Positions 1-12,018 of a stretch of DNA of 64,000 nucleotides are shown here, one piece after another. This DNA is from Oenanthe sinensis. Its lineage: Eukaryota; Streptophyta; Magnoliopsida; Apiales; Apiaceae. The notes below the pieces were generated by a model. It was not told the origin of the DNA, searched no databases, and saw only the letters and a program-made list of their open reading frames with translations. The position numbers were made by a program, and so were the translations under genes. Positions within the stretch are counted from its first letter, which is position 1, and each line of letters opens with the position of its first letter. The stretch covers positions 28,933,501 to 28,997,500 of the forward strand of contig CM053810.1 of the NCBI GenBank assembly GCA_028671895.1, read 5' to 3'.

Positions 1-129
1 TGAATATTAAGTGCAAAACCCATTGGATATTAAGTGTTGGATATTTAAAGTGAAATAATCAATTTTTCAAGTAAATACAATTTATTGTAATTTGAAAAGT
101 GTATTATCTTAATTTTAAACTTCATTAAA
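1..129 (+). other. E1 leader between PBS/5' LTR and gag
   Basis: AT-rich sequence just upstream of the gag ATG with no coding potential. It contains a short imperfect repeat of the type TGGATATTAAGTG. The primer-binding site and 5' LTR lie before the window start. Confidence 0.6.
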
Positions 130-2424
130 ATGGCCACCGCACACAGATTTAAGATACATCCTTTTGATGCACAACACTATGACGAATGGACCGGAAGAAT
201 AAAAGCCTACCTTGAATCAATAAACAAGGTATACTTGAGAATATTAGAGAAAGGTCCATACATACCCATGAAAATTGAGCCAGAGCGAATGGAAGGAGGG
301 ATACTAATACCATCCCGGTCTGTTCCTAAAGAGGAAATGGAGTTTTCAGACGCAGATAAAGAATTGGTTTGTATGGATGCGTCGTTACGCAACGTCATAA
401 TTGAATCCCTAGACTCAGAGTACTACGTTCAGATAAAGGGATTAAAAACAGCTGAAGCCATGTGGGATAAACTGGCAGTAGTGATGGAGGGGACCGAGGA
501 AGTTAGAGATAATCACAAGCGCATTCTGATATCTGAATATGAATCGTTCAGATGCGAGCGAGGAGAAAGTGTAGCGGATGTTTACAAACGTTACAGTAAA
601 TTGCTTATCGAGCTGAGTATAAGAGATAAAGTGTATCCACTGGCAGACTCAAATATCAAGTTTCTTTTGAATTTGCCTAAACATCTGGAACACAGGATCA
701 CTGCCATTCGAGAGTCAAGAAATTTAAACAATACTTCTCTCGAAAAGTTATATGGTGTTTTGAAGACCTACGAGCTGGAGCAAGAACAAAATGACAAAAG
801 AAGATCCTACAATAGTGGAGAATACAAAGCGGTAAGTGAATCTGGACTTGTAGCTGAAGAGTCTACTGCAAAGGCACTTGCAGCTGTCTCATTGAAAACT
901 GCTAATCCTGAAAGGGTGGTATTAGATATTGAAGATCCATCCGAAGAAAGTGAGGATGAATATTATACCCTTGAAGAGCTGGACAAATTAGAAGACAAGT
1001 CATATGCTTGTATTGCTCGAGAATTTGCTTATATCAGCTTCAGGAAGTCAAGAAAAGGTAAAGGACGATTTGGTAGTTCTTTTAGCCGAAGAAGCAGCAA
1101 CAGCAGCAGAGGTAGTAGTGTAAGTGGCCGGGGAAGTTACAGCGGTCGAGGTAGTACATCTAGTAGTGGTTACAGACCTAACCTGGTAGACAAGAATAAG
1201 TTCAGATGATTTAACTGCAATGAATTGGGGCACTTTGCAACAGAGTGCAAGAAGCCCAAATACGTTCATCCCAAGGAATCTTATGCTGATCTGAAAAAGA
1301 AATATGACGCCTTGGTTAGCAAGCAACAGAAGGGAAGTCGGGCTTATGTTGTGACTGAAGGGAAGGGTTGGGACGAGTCTGATGAAGATGAAGATCAGGA
1401 GCAATGTAACTTCGCTTTAATGGCAAGATCTTCAGAACAATCAGAGGTACCAATTCTAACCGTAAATGAAATGTCTATTTTTGAGTATCAAAATGAATTA
1501 GCTGCCATGACTAAAGACATGTACAATCTCCAACTAAATCTAATCATTGTTAATGATGAAAATGCTAAACTCTCCCTTAAGAATAGACTTCTCGAGGCCA
1601 AGGTAGAGGAATTAGAATCAGGAGAAAGTAAAGAAAGGCAGTTAATGAATCAGGTAGACGTTTTAGAACACAAGCTTAAGATTAGGGAAGACCTTAACGA
1701 AGAACTTAAGAATGAATTAGCTGAGCTTAAAATAACATGTCAATCTTTTAAAGAAGCCGCTAATAAAGTTTTCGTAGAAAGGGACATGTACATGAAACTG
1801 GCAGGCAAGAGTAAAAATGAAAAAGTAAACATAGGACTTGACTACACACAGAAAAAGAAAAATAGGGCTACCGAGCTGTTAGAACCAGTGTTAGTTAAAG
1901 AAGGTATGCCTGAAGTTTTAGAGGATGTTAGAAAACCTATCTTTAAGCAGTTTGAGCCTAGGACCATAGATCCTGTTGCTGTTAAAATTGAACATGAGAT
2001 TAAAATGGAAAAAGAGTCGGAAGAACAAGTAGTAGAACCTACAACTTCTAAGAGAGCGAGTAAGATTGCTTATGCTAAGAGAGGTGTAGGAACCAAGGAG
2101 GCTAAGACGGTGTCATATAAACAATGGGTAGCAGGGTCAGAACAAATGAAAACACCTGTTGAGGCAGTTAAAACTGAACCTGTATCTGTATCTACATCTA
2201 CAGGAGCTCGGAAGGCATGCTATATTTGTAATCAAACTGATCATTTGTCTTACTATTGCCCGTCCTATGTAGAGGAGGAAAAACCAGCTTTTTGTAATAC
2301 TATGCCTGCAACTACTGCTTTGCCTAACGTGTATTCAAATCATGCTAAATGCAATAATCCTAATTGTATGCCATGTGCTGTAAACATCATGCATGCTTAT
2401 TTTAACTTGATGAATACTGCTGGT
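130..2424 (+). pseudogene. gag: E1 gag, interrupted by one stop codon
   Basis: The frame opens at ATG 130 and is continuous except for a TGA at 1207-1209. Residues about 1-230 form the UBN2-type Copia capsid region: an aromatic/Trp DEWTG segment near the N-terminus, an AMWDKL motif, then an EKLYGVLKTYELE helix. A Ser/Gly/Arg-rich linker (about 1040-1180) follows. The first CCHC zinc knuckle is at 1204-1254, and its first Cys codon is the TGA itself, so the mutation both truncates the protein and destroys the knuckle. A Lys/Glu-rich coiled-coil region (about 1470-1800) precedes a second, intact CCHC knuckle (C-YI-C-NQTD-H-LSYY-C) at about 2218-2259. Gag stops abruptly near 2424, where integrase sequence begins in another frame. 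Confidence 0.88.
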
Positions 2425-5029
2425 GATTGTCGATGACTTTTCCAAATACACATGGGTGATGTTTGTGACATCGAAAGATGAAGTGCCACATGAGATCATT
2501 AGGCATGTACTGGTCATTGAAAACGTAACAAGTCTGACTGTGAAGACTATTCGATCCAACAACGGGACAGAATTCAAGAACTCAGTGTTAATGGATTTCT
2601 GCATATCTAAAGGGATCAAACGACAGTATTCAGCACCGAGAACACCGCAGCAGAATGGGGTAGTTGAACGAAAGAATAGGACACTGGTTGAAGCAGCTAG
2701 GACAATGTTGTATGAGTCAAAACTTCCTCTGTATTTTTGGGCTAAAGCAGTTAGCGCGGCTTGTTATACACAGAACAGAACCCTGATTACAAAGGACTAT
2801 AATGAGACACCGTATTATCTGATGAATAAACGAAAACCATCTATCAAGTACTTTCACGTGTTTGGTGCCAAATGCTTTGTGTTAAGAGACAATGCACAAC
2901 TTAGAAAGTTTGATGCCAAAGCAGATGAAGGGGTTTTCGTTGGATATTCTCTTGAAGTAGTAGCAGCGTACAGGGTGTTTGTGCTTAATGATCGCAAGGT
3001 GGTTGAAAGCCTTAATGTCACATTTGATGACTCAAAGCTCCCTTCTATACTAAAGAAAGACAGTGAGCCCACTTCTTTAAGATTTGAAAATATGGATATT
3101 GATGAAGTGGATACAGTACCTGAGTCTGTAGTGCAGGGTAGTGATCCAATGATAAATAATGTAATTAATCAAGAGTCTAGTGTTTCGCCTATGCAAACCA
3201 CTAGGGCTGAGGGATCACCTTCCGTTAGACCTGGTACTAACTCAGGGGGAGCAGCTCACTCAGGGGGAGCTAGTACTAGCTCAGGGGGAGCTAGTGGAAG
3301 TGATTCTAGAATAAGTCACATTCACTTACAAGATCAAGCTGAGTCATCAAGAACATTTGCTAAGGATCGTACTTGGAACAAGGACCATCCGTTTGAGCTA
3401 ATCATTGGTGACCCAGATGTCGGAGTGACTACTAGACGAAAAGCTAGAGCTGAAATTGCCACCGAGAATGAATGTCTATACTCAGTGTTCCTTTCTCAAT
3501 TGGAACCTAAAGTGGTGGAAGAAGCCCTAGATGACGCTGATTGGGTGATTGCTATGCAAGAAGAACTCAATCAGTTTGAAAGGCAGAAGGTGTGGAAGCT
3601 GGTACCCAGACCAAAGAATAGATCTGTTGTTGGAACAAAATGGGTATTCAGAAACAAGCTGGATGAAAACGGACTTGTAACATGAAATAAAGCTCGCCTA
3701 GTTGCTAAGGGTTATACTCAAAGAGAAGGAATTGATTATGATGAAACCTATGCACCAGTAGCAAGGCTAGAGGCCATAAGGATGTTCTTAGCATTCGCAG
3801 CATATCATGGTTTTAAAGTCTATAAGATGGATGTCAAGAGTGCATTCTTAAACGGTGAACTGGATGAAGAAGTGTATGTTGATCAACCTCCTGGGTTTGT
3901 CGACAGCAAATACTGTGATTATGTTTATCGTCTCTTCAAATCAGTGTATGGCCTTAAGCAGTCTCCGCGGAAGTGGTATGAAACTCTGTCAGACTTCTTA
4001 CTAGAAAGTGGTTTCACCAGAGGAGTAATCGACAAGACGCTTTTCTACAAGAAATGCAAAGATGATCTAATAATGGTGCAAGTATATGTGGATGACATTA
4101 TCTTTGGGTCTGCAAATGAGAAGCTATGTGCGAAATTCGCTAAGTTAATGCAATCGAGGTATGAAATGAGCATGATGGGAGAGCTGACGTTCTTTTTGGG
4201 TATTCAAGTTAGTCAAAAGAAGGACAGGGTATTTATCTGCCAGACCAAGTACATTCATGATCTATTAAAGAAGTATGGTCTCGAAGATGTATCACAAGCT
4301 AAGACTCCTATGGCAACAGCCACGAAGCTTGACGAGGATAAAGCGGGAAAACCTGTAGACATCTCAAGCTATCGAGGTATGATCGGCTCACTTTTGTATT
4401 TAACTGCTAGCAGACCTGATATTATGTTCTCCACATGCTTATGTGCAAGGTACCAAGCGGATCCCAGAGAGTCACATCTTATAGCCGTAAAGCGTATTTT
4501 TAGGTATCTCAAGGGAACATCAAATCTCGGGATTTGGTACCCAAGAGATACAGGGTTTAATCTTGTTGGCTATTCGGATTCAGATTACGCAGGTTGTAGA
4601 ATAGATAGAAAGAGCACTTCAGGAAACTGCCAGTTCCTTGGAAGAAGGTTGGTGTCTTGGCAAAGCAAGAAACAACATACAGTATCAACCTCGACAGCTG
4701 AAGCAGAATATATTGCTGCTGGAAGCTGTGTGGCCCAAATACTGTGGATGAAGAACCAACTCAAGGACTACGGTGTGGAAGTATCTAAGATTCCTATCAT
4801 GTGTGACAACACAAGTGCTATTGCAATGACCAACAATCCTGTGGATCACTCAAGGACTAAGCATATTGATATAAGGTATCATTTTATTAGAGAGCATGTA
4901 GAAAATGGAACTGTAGAGTTGCATTTTGTGTCTACTGAACGTCAAATAGCAGATATATTCACTAAACCTCTAGACGAATCAACATTTTCTAGATTGGTTG
5001 GTGAATTGGGGATGCTTAACACTTGTTAG
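2423..5029 (+). pseudogene. pol: E1 pol: integrase core, RT, RNase H (protease and integrase N-terminus deleted)
   Basis: Sequence enters at the integrase core motif VDDFSKYTW right after gag, so the protease (DSGCS..H) and the integrase HHCC region are missing. The second catalytic Asp of the DDE triad reads Asn (SNNGTEF, codon 2558-2560, where relatives have SDNGTEF); the ERKN Glu is present. A Ser/Gly-rich hinge (about 3100-3350, with a SGGA repeat) leads to RT. A TGA at 3683-3685 sits where relatives have Arg, consistent with CGA to TGA decay. RT then continues in the same frame with the intact YVDD motif (about 4085-4096) and RNase H (DNTSAIA, TKHIDIRYHF, ADIFTKPL). Two point lesions plus the deletion make this non-functional. 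Confidence 0.9.
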
Positions 5030-5391
5030 TTTTTGCTACCTATCTGTTATAATTCAGTTTGTGTACATATTGTTGTGGTACATGAATATTCATAATTAAT
5101 AATGTGTACTTAATTTCAAAGATATTTGTGTTGCATGCAACAAAAAGGTGAGTTAGAATGTTTCATGACATTAATCTTATGATGATCTGTGTATCCATAT
5201 GATTAATGTCTAATAAAGTGATAGGATTTAATGCTAGACTTAATTTTGTAATGCATGATTTATTTGCTAAATTCCCTGTCATTTCAAAATTGTAAGTTTC
5301 TAAAATGGTGTGAAAATTTGTGGTGAAATCTTGTGAATTTTACATATAAATGTTTAATTCACATAATTTCATTAAAATTTTCTAAGGCAAA
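5030..5391 (+). other. E1 spacer after RNase H
   Basis: AT-rich non-coding sequence between the pol stop and the GATCGAG array. I see no gene or clear structure. Confidence 0.5.
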
Positions 5392-5735
5392 TCTCGATCT
5401 GTTTCTGGATCGAGATCGAGATTGACTTGCAGGATATGCTTAAAAAGTTTAAGGTAAATCTCGATCTGTCCTCATCAAGATCGACATCGAGATGTAGATC
5501 GAGATCGACATCGATATGTAGATCGAGATGTAGATCGAGATCGACATCAAGATCGACATCGATATGTAGATCGAAATGTAGATCGAGATCGACCTCAAGA
5601 TCGACATCGATATGTAGATCGAGATGTAGATCGAGATCGACATCAAGATCGACATCGAGATGTAGATCGAGATGTAGATCGAGATCGACATCGAGATCGA
5701 CATCGAGATGCGGATCACGATGTGTATCTCGAGAT
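5392..5735 (+). repeat. GATCGAGAT/GATCGACAT degenerate tandem array in E1 spacer
   Basis: About 340 bp built from short units such as GATCGAGATC, GATCGACATC and GAGATGTAGATC, in irregular order. The same core oligomer makes up an array in the E1 LTR (11585-11875). The apparent Arg/Ser/Cys-rich reading frame across it is a by-product of the repeat. Confidence 0.88.
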
Positions 5736-6402
5736 CGAAATGTGACTTGTCTTTTCAGTTACTTTTTTTAGGCGTGCAAGTATATAATATAGCATTATAT
5801 AGACTGTTCATTATTTCACTTAACTTTCTCTCTCTCACTAGTTCAAAAAGCTGAAGCAAATACACACGCATATACATACATTCACAGCATCCTCTTCCCT
5901 GCCATAACACCAAGTTTTTCTTGTGATTTTCTTAAACAAAAATCACTAACTGTTACTTGAAAACATTAATCACTAAAGCAAAACTCTGCCAAAATTTTGT
6001 TTAAAGTAAACTGTTGAACTTTTTGCGCATATTCTACGTCATTTCTTAACATTAGTGTTCTTGCAAATCGTTGTTCAGTTCTCCTGTTATTCGAGTGAGT
6101 TTGTTTTTATTGATTTCGTGTCTTCGTGTTTTTCATTTTCTTGTGTTTTTCCGAGATATTCGCATTTTTCAAAACAAAACGACTGTTCACTTTAATTTCC
6201 TAAAGCTAAACCGTCAATCATTAGTGGGGAGTTAAGTGATCATTAGTGGGGAGTTAAGTGATCATTAGTGGGGAGTTTTATTACGTGGGTAATTAGTGGG
6301 GTTCGTGTACGTTTTTTTTGTGTTTAAATTTAGAACTTGTTCTTTAAAATTTCCATTGCAAAATCTTTACAAAACATTTCTCTTCTCAAACACAAATCTC
6401 AA
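5736..6402 (+). promoter_or_regulatory. Possible internal promoter and 5' leader for E1 ORF3
   Basis: A TATA-like TATATAATATAG starts at 5781. It is followed by a CT-rich tract ending TCTCTCTCACTAG (about 5825-5840) and about 560 bp of leader without ORFs up to the ORF3 ATG at 6403. CT-rich leaders are common in plant 5' UTRs, and the CACTAG end could also serve as a splice acceptor for a subgenomic RNA. Both readings are inference from sequence alone. Confidence 0.35.
6219..6284 (+). repeat. 22-bp direct repeat x3 with AGTGGGGAG purine core
   Basis: The unit CATTAGTGGGGAGTTAAGTG (plus AT) occurs at 6219 and 6241, with a third partial copy at 6263. A related ATTAGTGGGG follows at about 6292. 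The purine-rich core resembles a polypurine tract. Repeated PPT-like motifs are a reported trait of Sireviruses. Confidence 0.85.
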
Positions 6403-9400
6403 ATGGCCAACCCAAATTTCACAATTCCCAAAACCAACTTTGTTAATCTCTCTACTGATCGAGCAACTGGTAGATTCATTCACTACCAGTTCTGGATTGA
6501 GCCCCTCAACAACACATCCATGATAAGTCATGCCATAACCACCTCTCCCATCTTGAATGTCGAAGCCCTTCAAGTTGCTTACTCAACATTAGAGATTCAG
6601 GGTGGTAAAGCAAATCCAACAGGCTTATCCTTCATTATCGGTGGTGCAAAATATGAGGTCAGTCTGCAGAAGTTTAATGAGATTCTTGGGCTTCCTTCAA
6701 AAAATTTTGCTCCGGAACCCACTATGGAAGAAATGTTGCAATTATTCATGGAGATAGGTTATCGCCCTCCCACGGGTCCTATCAAAGTAACAAAGGTTCA
6801 CACAGGTATGTTACCAGCTGAGTGGGATTATGTAGTTCAGGCCATTCAACGCTGCATGTTCCCAAAGGACAAAGACTACAGGCCAATGAACAACAGCTGT
6901 CGAGTAATTCTTAATGGAGTGGCAAATAACAGAAGAGTGAATGTGGGCAAACATCTGTTGATTCAGTTGCTTGAGAGGTGGGCACTGGAAAAGAATGCAT
7001 CTCGGAATCCGGAAGATGGACCAGTCAAATGTTGGATGCCAAGATTCCTTCAGATGGTTCTGGATGACGTTCTTTCAGAGGAGCACAGAAGAATATTTCA
7101 AGGCTCTGAAAGGATGACATGTTTTGATATGACCTTAAAGAGTATCTCCACCATGGAAACCCAGCAAAAGTCCAGACTTTTTGAGTTGCGCCTGACTCCG
7201 TACTTCCAGGATCTGCAAGATGAGTATGCTAGGGTGCACGCTTCTCAGTTTACCGCAGTAGAAGCGGAAGGTAGTGGCAACGAAGCTGCTGGTGGAGATC
7301 AAGTGTCTGGCAATTTGGGAGAAGCAGGTGTGGATGTTGAAATGGCTGAAGCAAATGTTGCAGAAGCTGGAGCTGACAAGGATGAAGATCTTCTGAGTCA
7401 GGTACCTATTCATGCTGATCTTGATCAAATTTCAATTCAACCAACCCCTGTTTTCTACAGCCGTGGGCCTGAAAACCCCCAGGCTCTATCCCAGGCTGCA
7501 AGCCCTTCTGTTCATAAACATTCAGCCAGCCCTAAAACTGGTGATAAAAGGAAGGCAAGCCCATCTAAGTCGAGTGAATCGAGTGGAGGGAGTGTAGGAG
7601 TTGAGAGAGTAGTAAAATCAGCAGCTCTGCCATCCTCAAAGAAGCAAAAGATGGATTCTATCCCAGTGGCAACTGCGCAACCTGTTAGGAATAGTTCACC
7701 TCTCACAGCCACCACACCTCACGCTGGTGGCTCACCTCTCCTAAATATTCCAACACATTCGCACTCGCCTAGGCATGTTGGTGAGAGTCAAGGAGGGGGT
7801 TCATCTCAACAGCCAATAGGAGCTGACCCTGCCTCCCCTGAGTTGTCCGCTCAGGGCTCTTTGAGCAATTTCTCGGAAGGGGAATGGCAAACTGAGACTA
7901 GCTCTTCTGATGCTAGAATCTCAGGAAGTTTATATGAGGAAGAGTCTGTCGAATCCAGCACGGATGACTCTTCCCCATCTAAATCAGAAAACAAGTTACT
8001 CGCAGAGCAACGACATCTGGTGACTGGTGGGTCTACGCCTCCAAAACAGCCCAGCGAACTAGAAAAGGTTCTTGGTGAACAAGGGGATGACATGGTCATA
8101 ACCCCATCTCCTAACGTAGACACATCGTTTAAAGGTTCAGTCTCACTGACCGATATCGCCGACCAACTCACCGCTAGTCCCCAGCGACTAGTGGATGAGG
8201 CTCTAGTTCTGTTAGGTTCTAAACACGAGGGAGAGACAGGGAGAGTAGATCCCTTCTCTTTAGGGATCTTGAGTGAAACAGAACCCGGCGAGAGTAAACA
8301 GTTTAACCCAAGCCAAACACCATCCCTTACATTGCAGGATCTAGTGAAGAAGGTGGAGGTTTTGGAGGCTGGAGTTGCTGGTGTTATTGCTGCTGTCTCT
8401 TCCCACTCTGGAAGATTGGAGGTTGGAGCATAGTTCATGGAGAACCTGATTGACGTTCAAAATCAGTTGATTGACAAGATAAACAATCTTGGATTGGTAC
8501 AGGTAGAGGTTGGGCGGTCAGTAGATGATGTCACTCATGGCATGTCTCAAGTCTGGATGAAGCTAAATGAATTACTTGATGTTGTCTTTGGACGTAACAG
8601 GGCTGGACCTGGTCCTTCAACCGGTGGTGGTGGTGACGATAAAAATGATGATGATGCTCCTGATGAGGATAACCCACCTAAGGGGGAGAAGGAGGATCAG
8701 GGTCTGAAAAAGCTGACTAGTAAGGGTCCGGTGATCGAGTCCTCAAACAAATCTGGTGAAAAGATGGAGGAGGCTCAACCGGCTCTTAAAGACAAAGGCA
8801 AGCAGAAAATGGTAGTTGAAGAAGCAGGAGCTGAGAAAGAAACACCTCTCGTTGATGTATTTATGGGAGACTTTATTGAAGATTCTGATGATGATGAGAT
8901 GGATGTAGAAGCCTTAGTGGCAAGGAGGTCGAGACTCGAGCAACGGGCAAGAGAGTGGGAACAAGAAAGAGGTCTAAATCCTGGCGGATCTGGTGCAGGA
9001 GTTGCAGGTGATGCAGGAGACCATTCGGTTGCTGACGAGCATGTGCCGGAAGAAGAAGTTGATGAAGTAGCGAAAGAAGCGGAGATGCAAGAAGAGATTT
9101 TCAGGGAAGCCAGAAAAAGAGTGAATGAAGAAGTGCTTCAAGGAATCGTGGAAAAGGAACTAATGGCAAAAGAGAAGAGAGTGGCTCAGAAAACTCAGCA
9201 TGAGTATGAAATGCAAAAGATCAAAGATCCTAAGGTCCAGGCTGACATAAGGAGGGAAGGTCCCGAGTGGGACAAGGCTAGAGAAGCCTTAGCTAGACCA
9301 AGAGCCTATGCTCCTGACTCAGAAAGATTGAGTTTCCTTCTCCACAAGCTAGAAAATCTAAACCCTGGGCTTCTGAACTATCTAAATTGTATAAGACAGG

Positions 9401-10563
9401 GATGCACCTCTGTTCAAGTTATATTCTAGGAGAAAGCATGGAGTCTGATGATTACTTGGGCACTCATAACAAGAATCGAGCCGTGTATGGTTGATGAAGC
9501 ATTCTTCCATGCAAGGGGTGCTAGTGAACTGGTAGAATATGCTCACAAGGTAGACACTTCTGTCAAGACTGGAGTGCTGTTTAAAGAGAAACTATTGAAG
9601 ATGGCTGAAGACAGAGGGGTTGACATTATTCTAAATCCCTATCAGATCAGATATGTCCATGACAAGGTCTTGAGGATTGTAAATCTGCATGACTCGAAAC
9701 TGATTCCGAACGTAAATGTACTGAAGGCAGTTGCAAAGCTAGTCCTCTCAAAAGGTTTCCTAACAAAGGAAAAGATGCTGGTGGCTAAGGACTTGGAGAA
9801 GTTGATAAGAAGGCAAGATGTTAGATACAAGTTGCCTGAAGTCAAACTACCAGTGGTTAAGAAGGAGCCTAAAGACTACGCATTCGAGCAGCAAGAAGAG
9901 GCAATAAAAGAGTATGTGCAGAGATACGGAGATCCGAGAGTAGACATTCCTGAAGAAGGAGAAATAAGGGAGGAAGCTAGTGCAGTGGTTGGTGCAAATG
10001 TCAAGTTTGTCAAAAGCAAAGCTGAGAATGAAAATGATCTGCTGATCTACACAGACAAGCATCAGGTGGAAACCGTCATTGAAATCAAGTACGACATCTT
10101 TGCAGAACACAGTCATGAAACACTGTGTATCATAAGGGAATTGATTGATGAGATGGATGATGTTGACGAGTTTGATCAGGATTATCTTAGGGTCACATTT
10201 GACAACTTCTGTAGAAAAAGACAACAGCTTGATATTCAGAGGCTACAGCAATGCACCACCGTTATTGTCATTGGATACCCTAAGCAGCTGGTCATAAGGA
10301 AGAAAGGTGAAAAGGGGTATCCTGACAAAGTCACTAAGCTGAGATTTGAAGACATTCCTACGAAGCTTACCACTCGCAGCATGGTTGAAAGATGGTTGAG
10401 GTTGTTTCAAGATTATAAGATCAGAAATCATGTGGAAGCAGAAGGACTTAATCTTCTCAAGAAAAGAATGGATGAAGTCTGCAACCCTGAGTTCATGAAG
10501 AAAGAAAAGGCAGCCAAGAAGAAAGCTCGTGAGGAAGAGGAGCGCAAGAAATCGAGATTTTAA
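6403..10563 (+). pseudogene. E1 third ORF (ORF3), about 1386 codons with two in-frame stops
   Basis: Start chosen at the AAAATGGC context (6403). One frame runs to 10563, broken only by TAG at 8431-8433 and TAG at 9427-9429. Residues about 1-300 form a globular domain with conserved segments (EILGLP, MEIGYRPP, LPAEWDYVVQAIQR, NVGKHLLIQLLERWALE) resembling the domain annotated as putative plant transposon protein. Residues about 310-650 are Ser/Pro/Glu-rich and look disordered. A heptad-like coiled coil spans the first stop (8341-8590), then a GGGGDDKN..KGEK acidic hinge, a long charged helix (8900-9290) and a C-terminal domain ending in a basic tail (KKAREEEERKKSRF). No signal peptide or membrane segment is visible, so an envelope function is not supported. 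Function unknown. Confidence 0.8.
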
Positions 10564-11024
10564 TGTATTAAGCTTGTAATGTTTCTTTGCATTGTAATTT
10601 GTTTTCTTGTTTTCCTGCATTGTAAGTACATTATATGTTTTCTTGTGTAGTGTAAGGTAGAAGTTAGTTAGCTAAGTGCCTTGAACTGGTTTATATTAGG
10701 CGTCAATTATTTCGTGAAGTTCGGCGGTGGTAATACTGCTAAAAGGACTTCAGAAGGATAATTGAAGATTGAGTGGACCGTGCTCTTAAGTACTTAGAGA
10801 AAATCTCTAGAAGAGCATGAAGCCATTTGATCGAGCCAACAGGTGTCCAATTTTGGCACTTGAAGTATCAGTAATAGACATGAAGCTAGTTAATCAAGCC
10901 AAGCATTATGCAAGTTGACATGATCGTTTATGAATGTTAGTTTATCTTTTTCAGTCCCTGGTTAGTTGAGTTATCCTCATTGTGAATTTGGTTGTCATTT
11001 TTAGACAATCAAATAGGGGGAGAT
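10564..11024 (+). other. E1 3' untranslated region and polypurine tract
   Basis: Non-coding sequence after ORF3. It ends in AAATAGGGGGAGAT (about 11011-11024), a polypurine tract directly abutting the 3' LTR, where plus-strand DNA synthesis would be primed. Confidence 0.75.
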
Positions 11025-11584
11025 TGAAAGGCATAGGTGTACTAACTTGTAACACTTAATTACTATGTAACTCAACTAGGTAAAAGATAAAACAACAGCA
11101 AAATAAGGGAAACTGAAGAAGCACATGGAATCAATCTACTGAAGAAATGGTAATGATACTTGGTAACTACAAGTAACTAATTTGGTTAATCAAGAATGCC
11201 TAAGTGAGAAGAAGTTCAATCTCAGTATTGCTCATGCCCTAACTTACCTAATGGAGAATCAAATTAATGTCAAAGAAGTATCAAGAAGACTAAAGTGATT
11301 TCATGTAATGTATCTCAACAACTGGATAATGTAAAGGTTAATCAACAAATGAGAACTGACATTCAGAAGCAAGAACCCCTACAAGACTAGTCACTTATGA
11401 ACCAGACCATTGCATCAAGTGTCAGGACATTGGAGGCAAGTTCATGTCAGTAATAGAAGATCTCATTTGAATTGAGTGAGGAAAAGAAATTGAAGAAGCT
11501 AGGGAAACTTGCTCATAAAGGTTAATCCACAATTAGTCACTAAAGAAAGTCAACATTGGATGAGTGCATATTTGCTAAGGCAAA

Positions 11585-11875
11585 TGTCGATCCACAGCAG
11601 ATCGAGATTGATAATTGAAGAAAAACATTGCAAGGCAAATCTCGATCCACGGCAGATCGAGATTCTCACAGATCGAGATCGAGATTCTCGTAGATCGAGA
11701 TCGAGATTTTCACAGAGCGAGATCGAGATTCTCACAGATCGAGATCGAGATTTTCACAGATCGAGATCGAGATTCTCATAGATCGAGATCGAGATTTTCA
11801 CAGATCGAGATCGAGATTGTCGACCAAGATCGAGATCGAGATGGGTCCAGGCCGAGATCGAGATGCGGGTCGATA
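11585..11875 (+). repeat. GATCGAGATCGAGATT array in E1 LTR
   Basis: Units of about 26 bp alternate GATCGAGATCGAGATT with CTCACA, CTCGTA or TTCACA spacers, and degenerate toward 11875. It lies upstream of the LTR TATA box, in the U3 position. Confidence 0.9.
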
Positions 11876-12010
11876 TGTAGCATTTAATGTTCAAGGGACA
11901 AGTGGCTTATTGTGAACGGTTGATCCAGAGTGGTTGGGAAAGTACTTTTTGTTGTCAAGTCCTGATTGGGCCACGTACACAAAAAGGACAAGATCAAGTC
12001 TACACGACAT

Positions 12011-12018
12011 TATAAAAG
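12011..12018 (+). promoter_or_regulatory. TATA box of the E1 LTR
   Basis: TATAAAAG, about 985 bp into the LTR, in a typical U3/R position with A/T-rich sequence downstream. Confidence 0.6.

Noticed and set aside
5392..5735. CRISPR-like direct repeats
   Set aside because: Units are irregular without unique spacers, and the context is a plant nuclear retrotransposon.
5427..5771. Arg/Ser/Cys-rich open frame of 114 codons
   Set aside because: It is a translation of the GATCGAG array in one frame; the opposite strand is equally open. No start context or homology.
6403..10563. Envelope-like protein call for ORF3
   Set aside because: No signal peptide, transmembrane helix or furin-like site seen; low-complexity and coiled-coil parts dominate.
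11509..11887. Overlapping open frames in the E1 LTR
   Set aside because: Produced by the GATCGAGATC array; low-complexity and present in several frames.
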